Positions 8,208 through 16,800 of a stretch of 45,646 nt of DNA are shown piece after piece. This stretch comes from CAZPZZ01 sp964591245 (lineage in GTDB: Bacteria; Acidobacteriota; Vicinamibacteria; Vicinamibacterales; UBA8438): NCBI GenBank assembly GCA_964591245.1, contig CAZPZZ010000015.1:1-45646 (forward strand), in the 5' to 3' direction. The stretch's first letter is position 1; each line of letters opens with the position of its first letter. The notes under the pieces are model-generated. The model searched no databases. It saw only the letters and a program-made list of their open reading frames with translations, and had not been told where the DNA came from. Both the position numbers and the translations under genes were made by a program.

Positions 8208-8253
8208 AGCGTGGTGGCCGGGTGTGTGTACATGTACATCAAGCCACCACGCT
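8208..8253. terminator. Long hairpin between convergent proS and ompA-like genes
   Basis: AGCGTGGTGG (8208-8217) pairs perfectly with CCACCACGCT (8244-8253). The loop contains a nested palindrome, TGTACATGTACA. There is no U-tract on either strand, so it may be a bidirectional transcript-end or stabilising structure rather than an intrinsic terminator. Confidence 0.4.
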
Positions 8254-8263
8254 GCGCCAGGCC

Positions 8264-9910
8264 CTATTGCAACCGAACTACCAGGGCAGCCCGACGGTTG
8301 AGTCGCCGCGTTTCTTCACGAGCGTTGTCGTGTAGAGGCTGTTCCTCACCGAACGTAATCGACTGGAGACGGCCACCGTCAATACCACGGCTGGAGAGGT
8401 ATTCACGTACAGCTGTGGCTCGACGCTCCCCGAGCGCTTGGTTGTACTCGGACGTACCGATGTTACACGTATGTCCCTGAATCGTGAGGCTTAGACCGGC
8501 ATCTTCACTCATTGCGGCGACCGCCTCGTCAAGGATACGTGTTGCGCCAGGGCGCAGCGTGTACCGGTCGAAGTCGAAGTGCACGTCTTCGAATGCGTAC
8601 TCTCTGGGCGGCGGCGGCGGCGGCGCAACAACCTGAATCGTCACCGTATCAGACGCCGCTCCACCCTGACCATCTTCAACTGTGACCGTGACTGGAACCG
8701 GACCGTCTTGGGTTGGGGCAGTCCACGTGGTCGCCATCTGGTCCGGGGCCGCCAGCGTACCGGTTGGTGCGGCCCAACGATACGTGAGTGGGTCGCCGTC
8801 TGGATCGTCAGCCGAGGCCGTGACCGTTGACGCACCGTTCGGCATGACCTCACACGGATCACACTGAGCGGTCACGGTGGGTGGGCGGTTAGCCGCTGGC
8901 GGCGGTGGCGGTGGTGGCGGTGGCACGTACCGGCGTGTGCCGGGATGATGACCAAGTCGAAGCTGGAAGCCAAGGACATTACCGGTCGTGCCGAGCACGC
9001 CCTTGTCCTGGTTGATCGCGTAGTTGAACCCGGCTCCGATGAATGTGCCACTAGCTGACTGCCACATCATACCGAGCGTAAAGTCGATGGGTGAGCTAAT
9101 GGGAGTCGTCAATGGTGACAACGTGTTGTCGACTCCACGTAATGCCGAGTTGAGGACGAAATTGTCTTCGAGTGCCACATTTCCGTGAAGCTCCGTAAAC
9201 ACCTTGACTGGTCCCCCGGAGGGAAAACCGGCACCAAATCCCCACCGTAGAGCTGGGCCTAGCGCGCTTACACCATTCGGTTTGCCGCGTACAAGGAATC
9301 CGCCGAACCCAGAGAGTTCTACGCGTTCCTGAATGTCCTTGCTGATGATGAAATCGACCATGAAGTCCGGCTTGCCGGTGCTCTTGCCGTGGGCTTCATT
9401 GCCGGTGGGCGCCTTGACCGTTCCCCGGAGCGCCACCGCGAGAGGTTGTTGCCGGTGCTCGGAGAGAAGGTTGAACTTGGCGCCAAGGAGCAAGTCGCCC
9501 AGGTGGTCATCGTTCCAGAAGTCAGTCACCTGCGGGTACTCGTGAAGCACGCCGCCATTCGTGGGATCATTCGGGTTGAACAGGGGACGAATCACCCGAC
9601 GAATTCGTGTGTCGACCCTGAGGGAACCAAAGACCTCAACACGGTCGTTGATGCCGACTGCGGCCGTTCCGATGAAATGGCTGATGTCCGACAGGCCCTG
9701 TTCTCGATCAAAATTGGCACGATAGCCGCTGATCGACCACTTGCCATCAGGCAGAATTTCCCCGCTCGGAACGAACCAAAGACCGGTGTCCCCAAGCCAA
9801 GTCGTGGATCCAGGCCTGGTCTCGATCTCGTCATCCTGTGCGGTTATCACCTGACCGGCTAGTAGCCAGATGCATGCGATCAGACACGCTTGGCCCAGGA
9901 ATCGTCTCAT
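8264..9910 (-). CDS. OmpA-family outer-membrane protein with barrel and PKD-like domain
   Basis: A 548-residue secreted protein. A signal peptide (about residues 1-24) is followed by a barrel-like region of alternating strands (about 30-325). A proline hinge of nine prolines leads to a PKD/Ig-like domain with the DDPDGDPLTYRW signature (about 345-420). A second six-proline hinge leads to an OmpA/Pal-like peptidoglycan-binding domain (about 435-548) with HFDFDRYTLRPGA and YNQALGERRATAV. The aspartate usual after GHT/GHA in this domain is a cysteine here (GHTCNIG). The protein probably sits in the outer membrane and tethers it to peptidoglycan. GGAGG lies about 11 bases before the ATG, and a separate sigma-70 promoter precedes it. 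Confidence 0.85.
   Translation of the reverse strand: MRRFLGQACLIACIWLLAGQVITAQDDEIETRPGSTTWLGDTGLWFVPSGEILPDGKWSISGYRANFDREQGLSDISHFIGTAAVGINDRVEVFGSLRVDTRIRRVIRPLFNPNDPTNGGVLHEYPQVTDFWNDDHLGDLLLGAKFNLLSEHRQQPLAVALRGTVKAPTGNEAHGKSTGKPDFMVDFIISKDIQERVELSGFGGFLVRGKPNGVSALGPALRWGFGAGFPSGGPVKVFTELHGNVALEDNFVLNSALRGVDNTLSPLTTPISSPIDFTLGMMWQSASGTFIGAGFNYAINQDKGVLGTTGNVLGFQLRLGHHPGTRRYVPPPPPPPPPAANRPPTVTAQCDPCEVMPNGASTVTASADDPDGDPLTYRWAAPTGTLAAPDQMATTWTAPTQDGPVPVTVTVEDGQGGAASDTVTIQVVAPPPPPPREYAFEDVHFDFDRYTLRPGATRILDEAVAAMSEDAGLSLTIQGHTCNIGTSEYNQALGERRATAVREYLSSRGIDGGRLQSITFGEEQPLHDNAREETRRLNRRAALVVRLQ
8898..8924 (-). repeat. Nine-codon proline repeat in the ompA-like gene
   Basis: Nine consecutive proline codons, seen as GGC/GGT triplets on the plus strand, encode the hinge between the barrel and the PKD-like domain. 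Such repeats can expand or contract by slippage. Confidence 0.8.
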
Positions 9911-9961
9911 CGCTTATTTTTCCTCCAAATAACAAAAACGCAGCTACACGCCGCCAGAGGA

Positions 9962-9991
9962 AGGATACCCCCTGAGATCGATTCAAGTCAA
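9962..9991 (-). promoter_or_regulatory. Sigma-70 promoter of the ompA-like gene
   Basis: On the minus strand, TTGACT (9986-9991) and TATCCT (9962-9967) are separated by 18 bases, matching the consensus at five and four positions. It lies between the tatC stop and the ompA-like start, so the gene need not depend on the tat transcript. Confidence 0.5.
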
Positions 9992-10038
9992 CGAAACGTG
10001 ACCAGCAAGATCTATTCGGGGTTAGACCTGGAACTGGT

Positions 10039-10767
10039 CTACATCTGTTCTTCTGTTGGGTTCCGTTTTGGGGAGACCAGCCAGGCGATGATGATGCTGA
10101 GACCGTAAAGGGCGATCATGGGGGCAGCCATCAACGTCAACGTTGCCGGATCTCCGGTCGGTGTCAGAACGGCCGCGACGATGAAGATGATGAGAATCGC
10201 GTACTTGGTATTCTTAATCAAAAATGGAGCGGTGACGACGCCAACTCGAGCAAGGAAGAAGACCAGACTGGGCATCTGGAACACGACGCCGCAAGCGAGT
10301 GTCAGCCGTACATACAGCGCAAAGGTCGGCTGGATTCTCGGCATGAATGTCATGTAGTCGGTGGTGAACCCACCAAGAAAGGCCCAGGCGACGGGAAAGA
10401 GTAGGTAGTGGGAGAATAGGCACCCACCGACGAAGAACAAGGTCGACAAAGTGACGAACGGAATCGCAAACTTCTTTTCATGCGCGTACAGGCCAGGGGC
10501 AACAAAGAGCCAAAACTGGAAGAGCACGACCGGGATGGCGAGAATTAATCCGACCAGCGCTGCAACTTTTATGTAGAGGAAGAATGCTTCTGTCGGCTCG
10601 GTGTAAATGAACTCCCCGCCATCTGGCAGTGTGGCCCGGAGGGGGCGCATGACGAACGCCGTTATGGGGACAATGGCGGCGAACGCAGCGAGGAAACCGA
10701 CGAAGACGGAGCTGACAGACACGATCAACCGCTTGCGGAGTTCGTCAAGGTGGTCAAGGAAGGACAT
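10039..10767 (-). CDS. tatC: Sec-independent protein translocase TatC
   Basis: The conserved core of TatC, the six-helix membrane receptor for twin-arginine signal peptides. It begins MSFLDHLDELRKRL, the family's cytoplasmic N-terminal motif, and shows hydrophobic segments with the family residues in YTEPTEAFFLYIK, LFVAPGLYAHEKK and FELxxP-like FQMPSLVFFL. The C-terminal tail is short. At 242 residues the core is the usual length. The same frame stays open upstream into an acidic, repeat-rich extension that may start at the ATG at 11310, but a scaffold gap and a stop at 10954-10956 interrupt it. It is therefore unclear whether the native start is 10767 or 11310. tatA lies directly upstream on the same strand. 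Confidence 0.9.
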   Translation of the reverse strand: MSFLDHLDELRKRLIVSVSSVFVGFLAAFAAIVPITAFVMRPLRATLPDGGEFIYTEPTEAFFLYIKVAALVGLILAIPVVLFQFWLFVAPGLYAHEKKFAIPFVTLSTLFFVGGCLFSHYLLFPVAWAFLGGFTTDYMTFMPRIQPTFALYVRLTLACGVVFQMPSLVFFLARVGVVTAPFLIKNTKYAILIIFIVAAVLTPTGDPATLTLMAAPMIALYGLSIIIAWLVSPKRNPTEEQM

Positions 10768-10840
10768 TCGTCCTCCCGAGCCGTCAAAGTCTTCTTCCTC
10801 TTCTTCCGTGTCCGATTCGATGACTTGCAGTGACTCGGTT

Positions 10841-11292
10841 TCAGTTTCCGGTGGCGCCGTCTTTGTCGACTCGGAGACTCCAACCGACTCCGTTTCAGTT
10901 TCCGGTGTGTCGGGGGGGGGTGAGCCGGTTACCGGTGGCGCCGTCTATGACGACTAGGACACAAAAGCAGACTGCGCGTCAGTTTCCGGAGTGGCGGGGG
11001 GGGCTGAGCAGGTTNNNNNNNNNNGCGTGACGATATGCCCTTTGAGTGGTGCATCCTTGAGACGACCTGTATTTGCCTTCTTGAGTTTAGGATAACGACT
11101 GCCTTCCGCGGCTTCCCGTGGCATTGGTTCAATTTCTTGTAGTGCCTCTTCCTCTTCTTCCGCGTCCGTTTCGTGTTCTTGCTGTGTCGCGGTGTCTGTT
11201 TCCTGTGGCGCCGTCTCTGTCGACTCCGAGACCTCAACCGACTCCGCTTCAGTTTCCGGCGTGTCGGGGCGGTCTGAGCCGGTTCCCTGTGG
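10841..11292. repeat. Three imperfect copies of an 84-bp class repeat in the tatC 5' region
   Basis: Copies lie at about 10841-10935, 10927-11014 and 11198-11292, each containing GTGGCGCCGTCT and later CAGTTTCCGG. The first two are tandem with an 84-base (28-codon) period. A wider duplication, including the TCTTCCTCTTCTTCCG (poly-Glu) block, pairs about 10785-10935 with 11140-11290. Confidence 0.7.
11015..11024. other. Scaffold gap
   Basis: Ten Ns interrupt the tatC upstream region within the repeat cluster. The true length and sequence here are unknown. Confidence 0.95.
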
Positions 11293-11344
11293 GTCGGGCA
11301 ACGCGGGCATGTGCAATCTCGGTCAGTGAAGGAAAGTAGGCGAA

Positions 11345-11698
11345 TTAGACACTGCCGGTTGAGTCGGGCTGGGCGCCATCAGGAGAGGTTGCTGCACTTT
11401 CTGTGGCGTGCGAATTGGTTGTTGAGTCTGCCGCGGGCTGATTCTGCGTGACAGGTGTTTCCGGTTCACTTGGCTTCTCCGGAGCCGGCTTTGTCGATTG
11501 GACTGTTTGGCGTTCAGCCTGTTCTTCAACGTGAATTTCTTCCTCGAGCGTGTTTCGGAGATCGTTTGACGCCCGCTTGAATTCGCCTAGGCTTTTTCCT
11601 AGTGACTTTCCGAGCTCTGGTAGTTTTCGCGGGCCGAACACGATCAGCGCGATCACCAGGATAACGACCAGCTCCATTGTCCCGATCGAACCAAACAT
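11345..11698 (-). CDS. tatA: Sec-independent protein translocase TatA/TatB family protein
   Basis: A 117-residue protein with a short N-terminal membrane helix (MELVVILVIALIVFG), the hinge FGPRKLPELG and an amphipathic helix (KSLGKSLGEFKRASNDL), the standard TatA/TatE layout. It forms the pore-like part of the twin-arginine pathway with TatC, moving folded proteins across the inner membrane. The remaining 65 residues are a disordered Pro/Glu/Thr/Ser-rich tail, longer than in E. coli TatA. AAGGAG lies 9 bases before the ATG. With only one TatA-like gene visible, it may serve as both TatA and TatB. A strong promoter stands about 150 bases upstream. Confidence 0.9.
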   Translation of the reverse strand: MFGSIGTMELVVILVIALIVFGPRKLPELGKSLGKSLGEFKRASNDLRNTLEEEIHVEEQAERQTVQSTKPAPEKPSEPETPVTQNQPAADSTTNSHATESAATSPDGAQPDSTGSV

Positions 11699-11710
11699 GG
11701 CGGCGGCTCC

Positions 11711-11755
11711 TTATTCTCTTTCTCGGCGAACCTGAGTTATGTACTCGCGCACCAT
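11711..11755 (-). CDS. Possible 14-codon leader ORF upstream of tatA
   Basis: Within the tatA leader, an ATG opens a frame MVREYITQVRRERE ending in a TAA that runs straight into the tatA Shine-Dalgarno (TAAGGAG). The same frame is open for about 27 further codons upstream but offers no standard start. The junction would suit translational coupling. There is no similarity I recognise, so chance is quite possible. Confidence 0.2.
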   Translation of the reverse strand: MVREYITQVRRERE

Positions 11756-11854
11756 GTCCCGGCGCTTGCCGTACGCCGGTCGTTCGTCGTGAGTCGCTAT
11801 CGTAATCTTGTGCGTAGTGAGAAGGTAATCACGTGTTCATCTCTCACATTCCCC

Positions 11855-11884
11855 ATTATAGGAACCCGGTTGGGGCCCGGTCAA
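11855..11884 (-). promoter_or_regulatory. Strong sigma-70 promoter of the tat genes
   Basis: On the minus strand TTGACC (11879-11884) and a perfect TATAAT (11855-11860) are 18 bases apart. This is one of the two best promoter matches in the window. The transcript would start near 11848, giving tatA a leader of about 150 nt. Confidence 0.75.
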
Positions 11885-12014
11885 GTGATTGAGTTCACGT
11901 TGATCCTCATAAATTGTTGCATATATAGGGTCTTGTTGATTCGTTTGTTGTTGTCGAAGTGTTGCTGCGGAAGTGAGTCCCGCGAAACCCTGTCCGGCAA
12001 GCATCCGTATCTGG

Positions 12015-12020
12015 TAGCAT
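12015..12020 (+). promoter_or_regulatory. -10-like element TAGCAT 7 nt before ctp
   Basis: TAGCAT matches four of six -10 positions and ends 7 bases before the ctp ATG. No Shine-Dalgarno can fit in between, so the transcript could be leaderless. Confidence 0.35.
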
Positions 12021-12027
12021 CGTAGTC

Positions 12028-13659
12028 ATGAGCGAAACGCGTGGTTCCGGAACGCTGGCGCTGGCGGTGGCGGTCGTGGTTGTATCGGGCCTGCTGGGTG
12101 GGGTCTTCGGTGGGCGTGTGCTCGCTGGTCAGGACAGCCTCGATGAACAATACGAAGTATTTGCGACGGCTCTGGCTGCGATTGAAACGACCTACGTCGG
12201 CGAGGTCGATTCCGAGCAGCTGGTCTACCGGGCGACCGGCGGTATGCTCCAGACACTCGATCCTCATTCGAGCTTCATGGATCCCCGTTCCTACGCTCAA
12301 CTGCGTGAACGCCAAGAGGGTCGCTATTACGGATTAGGTATCACTATCAACGTTGTCGATGGCTATATCACTGTCATGAACCTCTTTGAGGGATCGCCCG
12401 CGTATCGGCGAGGGATCCGCAGAGGCGATGTCATTGCCCGAATCTCTGGGGAAGATGCCGGTGGCATCACCAGTGATGAAGCGGTCAAGAAGCTTCGTGG
12501 GCCGAAAGGCAGTACGGTTGTCGTGTCCATCCGGCGTCGTGGTTACGAAGAGTTAATCGATCTTGAAGTTGAGCGAGATGAGATCCAGATTCGCACGGTT
12601 TTGGGCGCTTTCATGGTTGACGAAACCATTGGTTATGTGCGCTTACGTGACTTTTCCGAGACGAGCTCTCAGGAGTTGAGAGAATCTCTGGACAAGCTCG
12701 ACACGCTCGGGATGGAACGTCTGATTCTCGATCTACGCGGTAATCCTGGGGGGCCACTTGATCAGGCGATTCGGGTATCCAACGAATTTCTGCCCAAGGG
12801 AGATTTGATTGTATACACGCGTGGTCGCGTGCAAAATTCTGATCAGGACTATCACGCTCGGGAAGAAGGCGACCATGCTGATATTCCCTTGGTGATTCTC
12901 GTCAATCGCAACAGCGCAAGTGCGTCGGAGATCGTGTCTGGAGCGATCCAGGACCATGACCGGGGGGTCATCGTCGGTGAGACGACGTTCGGTAAAGCAT
13001 TGGTGCAATCTATCTATCGTGTGAGCCAGGAAGCGGGTCTGGCGTTGACAACGGCTCGGTACCACACGCCCAGTGGGCGCATCATTCAACGACCCTGGGA
13101 TGCGACCTTCGACGAGTATTTGACGTACTCACTCCGTGAGCAGAAGCCGCGGGAGCACGACATTAGTGAACGGAGATTAACCGACGGCGGCCGAGAGGTC
13201 TACGGTGGGGGCGGTATCGAGCCCGATTACTTCATTGCGGGTCCCATTGAGGGATTTGATCCGACTTCGTTCGGGCGATTGTTGGCGGTGCGACAGGAGT
13301 TCGCCACCTTTGCAGAACAGTTCTCCGCCGTCGGCGATACGCGAATTCAGGACCAGGGTAATGTCCGCCAACGGCTAGCCCCGGGGTTTCAAATCGACGA
13401 TGCCATGATGGCCCTGTTTCGGTCACAGATAGAGTCGAGGGGGGTCACCATCGACGAAGAGGCGTTTAGTACCGATCTGAATTTCATCGAGGCCATGATT
13501 CACCACGAAATAGATCTTGCCTTGTTTAGTGTCGAGGAGGCCAGGCGAAATCTGACGGCGAGGGATCCACAGGCTCAGTTTGCTGTTACGCTTTTTCCAG
13601 AGGCCGAGCGCCTGCTGCGCGTTTCTCGCGGGGCAGCGGTAGCGGCAGGCCAGGACTGA
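12028..13659 (+). CDS. Carboxyl-terminal processing protease (S41 family)
   Basis: A 543-residue periplasmic or membrane-anchored serine protease. An N-terminal hydrophobic segment (about residues 9-33) serves as signal or anchor. DPHSSFMDP and a PDZ domain (about 95-180, with YYGLGITI and GIRRGDVIARI) precede the protease core, which has ILDLRGNPGG. The catalytic Ser-Lys dyad is visible as SASASE (Ser298) and TFGKALVQ (Lys323), 25 residues apart as in the family. It would cleave proteins from a nonpolar C-terminus in envelope quality control. A C-terminal region of about 150 residues after YGGGGIEPDYF is typical of the long bacterial forms. The ATG has no clear Shine-Dalgarno. Confidence 0.9.
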   Translation: MSETRGSGTLALAVAVVVVSGLLGGVFGGRVLAGQDSLDEQYEVFATALAAIETTYVGEVDSEQLVYRATGGMLQTLDPHSSFMDPRSYAQLRERQEGRYYGLGITINVVDGYITVMNLFEGSPAYRRGIRRGDVIARISGEDAGGITSDEAVKKLRGPKGSTVVVSIRRRGYEELIDLEVERDEIQIRTVLGAFMVDETIGYVRLRDFSETSSQELRESLDKLDTLGMERLILDLRGNPGGPLDQAIRVSNEFLPKGDLIVYTRGRVQNSDQDYHAREEGDHADIPLVILVNRNSASASEIVSGAIQDHDRGVIVGETTFGKALVQSIYRVSQEAGLALTTARYHTPSGRIIQRPWDATFDEYLTYSLREQKPREHDISERRLTDGGREVYGGGGIEPDYFIAGPIEGFDPTSFGRLLAVRQEFATFAEQFSAVGDTRIQDQGNVRQRLAPGFQIDDAMMALFRSQIESRGVTIDEEAFSTDLNFIEAMIHHEIDLALFSVEEARRNLTARDPQAQFAVTLFPEAERLLRVSRGAAVAAGQD

Positions 13660-13694
13660 CCGCAAGGCGGCTTCGATCAGACGGTGTAAAGCCC

Positions 13695-13723
13695 TTGCCT
13701 GCCTGGCAGACCCTTGCTACACT
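13695..13723 (+). promoter_or_regulatory. Sigma-70 promoter of smc
   Basis: TTGCCT (13695-13700) and TACACT (13718-13723) are exactly 17 bases apart. The predicted transcript starts near 13730, leaving a leader of about 135 nt before the smc ATG. Confidence 0.6.
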
Positions 13724-13864
13724 GCTCCTGGTTCGCTCGTTTTCGGCCGAATTTCTTCTTTCACAGCGTTCCCAGCCGCTAAGTGAGGGGGTGTGATACG
13801 CCTCTGACTACGCGGCTGTTCTTGTGTACGGCGCACGTCCTTCCCAGCGAGTGAGAAAGTATCC

Positions 13865-16800
13865 ATGCGTCTGCAGAATCTTAAGATTTCGGGGTTCAAA
13901 AGCTTCCCAGAACGATCCGATCTCGTTTTCGATGATGGTGTGACCGCAATAGTCGGTCCCAATGGCTGCGGCAAGAGCAACGTCATCGACGCCATCACGT
14001 GGGTCCTTGGCGAGCAAAGCGCAAAGAGCCTTCGAGGCGAGCGGATGGAGGATGTCATTTTCAGCGGGAGCGATGGGCGTAAGCCGATCGGAACCGCCGA
14101 GGTGACGTTGTATTTGGCTCAGGTAAACGCGGCGCCGGGGACGGTCGGTGCGGTTGACCTTGGTCCTGAGGTGGTTCGTTCCGCGACGTCAGATGAACAT
14201 GGGAATGGTGCTGTCACTCCTACCGATGACGCAGACATAGACAGTCTACTGCCGCTGATCACCAGAGATGTCGAGGTCGGCCGCCGGCTCTACCGTTCCG
14301 GAGAAAGCGAATACCTTATCGACGGGCGTGTCTGTCGCCTGCGCGACATTCAGGATCTGTTGATGGACTCCGGAGTTGGGGTCAAGGCATACGCAGTTAT
14401 TGAGCAGGGCAAGATCGGTCAGATTTTAGGAGCTCGTCCCGCAGAACGCCGCCAGTTACTGGAGGAGGCGGCCGGCGTGACGAAGTACAAGAGCCGGCGT
14501 CGCTCGGCTGAGCTGAAGCTTGACGCGGCACAGCAAAACCTCACGCGCGTCGACGACATTGTCTACGAAGTTGAGAAACAGCGTCGAGCACTCAAGCGGC
14601 AGGCCGCGAAAGCACGGCGTTATCGTCGGTTGCGCGAAGAATTGAGGCGTTGGGAAACGGTTGGGTTTGGTCGGCGTCACCAGGGGTTGACAGAAATTAT
14701 CGCGTCGGCGATGAGTCGGCTCGATGAGGCTCGGGAGCGTGAGCGGCTCAGCGCCGCGGATGTAGCTCGTGTTGAAGGTGATCGTGAGCGGCACCAGATC
14801 GAGCTGGCCGAGGCGGAGAACGCGGCGACACGGTCACGGGACACAGCGCATGCGCTTGAGTTGGAGGTCGAGCGCCGTCAGCAGCAGATTACGTTCGAAA
14901 GCCAGCAGATTGAGACGGTAGGGCAGACCATTCAGGAACTGGAGCGGGAAGTCGCGGATCTTCAGGCCAAGCGTGAGCCGGCCCGGACGGAGTTGGTCGC
15001 GCAGGAAGCCGAGGCCGAGCGCTGCGGGAATGAGCGGGACGAGGTGGGACAAAGTGTAGAGGTCAAGGTGCAAGTCTTGGCTGAAGCGCAGCGTGGTTTG
15101 GACGGCCTTGAGGGGGATGTCGAGGCGGCGAGGAGCGAGGTGTTCGCCGCGATCAATGCGGCTACCGCGCTCAGGCATGCTGTTGAACATGCCGTGGCCG
15201 GTCAGACACGGCTCGGTGAATCCTTGGCGAAGTTGGACGCCGAGGCGGCCGATCTGGTTGTCGAGAGGAAGGCGCTGGCTACGACCCGTGATGCTGCCGA
15301 GGCGGCGGAACGAGACACTCGCGAGGCGATCAGTCGTGACCAGGCAGTTTGTGCTGAAAGCGAGACGGATTTGCGGGTGCAGCGAGAGCAGCGAGATTCG
15401 CACGCCAGCGATCTGCGAGAGAGGGAGCGGCAGCTGGCGAGCCTGTCTGGTCGGCTGACTTCACTTCGTGATTTGGAGAAGAGCCGGGCCGATTACTCGG
15501 ACGCGGCGAGGCTGCTCCTGTCTCAGGAAGAGCCTGGTGTGAACCACCTCGGTTCGGTTGCCGACCACCTTGAGGTTGAGCCGGGGCGGGAACGCGCGGT
15601 TGAGGCATGCCTTGGCGATTTGTTGCAGTATGTTGTCGTACCCACACGCGGTGACGCTGAGAACGGTTTAGCTTTTGTCCGCGACCATGGGGTCGGGCGG
15701 GCTGGTTTTCTGATTGCGGAAGAACAACCCCTGGTTGGGACGTCCGATGACCCGTTTCCTGGTCTGGAGCCACTGATTAACGTGGTCCGAGTTTCGGGGG
15801 CTGGGGAAGCCGCGGTCAGTGCGGTCCTGGCGGGCCGGTGGCTCGCACCTGACTTAGAGACGGCTGCTCGGGCGGCTGCAGAGACGACAGCGCCAATTGC
15901 CACTCCGGTTGGTGACGTGTTCCGCGGGATGTCGCTTGTGGATGGTGGGATGCAGGGTGAAGGGCTCGGTATCCTGGCGACGAAGCGTGAAGTCAAGGAA
16001 CTGAAGGTCCGTATTGACTCCGAGCAGAAGGAGGTCGAGGGGCTCACGGCGGAACTGGCTGGGCGAGAGAGCGCTATCAGGGACCAGGAGCACCGTTTCC
16101 TCGAACTCCAAGGAGAGTTGCAGCAGCACGAGAAGTCGATGGTTGGGCACGAACTACAGCGGGCCGCGGTCATTCAGGACGAGGAGCGATTGGCTCGCAA
16201 AGAGGAAGTTATCGGCACCGAGCGCCGAACTGTGGAGGAGGAGCGGGAGGCTGTCGCGGCTCGTCGGGCCGAAGCCGAGGCATCGATCGAACGCCTGGAA
16301 CGAGAGCAAACAGCTGCTGATGACAGGTTCACGGTGGCGCAGCGACGCGTGCTCGACGCACGGGAGGCCATCGATACTCAGGGTCTTGATGTGGCGGAGG
16401 CTAAAGCCGGACATGCCGCCTTGGTCGAGCGGGCAGCAGCGCTTGAGTCGAGCGCATTGCGACTGAAGCTTGCGAGTCAGGAACTTGATGGACGACTTGA
16501 GCGTCGAAGCGCTGGGCGAGAGCGCGCCGAGACCAGCCGTGAAGCACTGATTAGCTCGGTGGCGGAGGTGACCCAACAACTCGATTCCGGTGCGACCGAG
16601 CTGACGGTTCGCAGGGAAGAGGTTCGGACTGTCGATGAGCGGGTCGTGACGTTACGAGATCAACTAGAGATACAGGATCGGGAGGGGCAAGCCGTCCGGA
16701 CCGGACTTGACGAAGCGCGTGAGGTCGTAGCTCGCCTTGACATTGTTCGTGCGAATGCTGAACGAGACCTGAGCCATCTGGGGGAGCTGTGTCGCGATGC

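Larger units (their letters stand above)
10768..11310 (-). other. Gap-interrupted acidic N-terminal extension of tatC with duplicated segments
   Basis: From the ATG at 11310 the minus strand encodes MPALPDPQGTGSDRP and a Glu/Thr/Ser-rich stretch with five glutamates in a row. After the Ns (11015-11024) the frame, in phase with tatC if the gap is taken literally, meets a TAG at 10954-10956. Beyond that comes a near-copy of the same acidic segment leading into the tatC core. The simplest reading is one tatC gene with a long acidic N-terminal extension that was misassembled over internal repeats. A separate small acidic protein ending at 10954 is the alternative. G-runs at 10912-10920 and near 10997-11003 replace GGGGCGGT of the better copy and look like base-calling errors. 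Confidence 0.45.
11699..12027. other. Divergent intergenic region between tatA and ctp
   Basis: These 329 bases hold the tatA leader and promoter (minus strand) and a -10-like element just before the ctp start (plus strand). Apart from the tiny leader ORF, I see no gene. Confidence 0.6.

Noticed and set aside
10023..10041. Terminator of tatC
   Set aside because: TAGACC and GGTCTA form a 6-bp stem over the stop codon, but no T-tract follows on the minus strand.
10841..11292. CRISPR array or direct-repeat element
   Set aside because: The repeats are few, imperfect, codon-periodic and encode an acidic peptide; spacer-repeat structure is absent.
10954..11316. Separate small acidic protein gene between tatA and tatC
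   Set aside because: The frame crosses ten Ns, ends in a low-quality repeat copy and is in phase with tatC, so a misassembled tatC extension is more likely.
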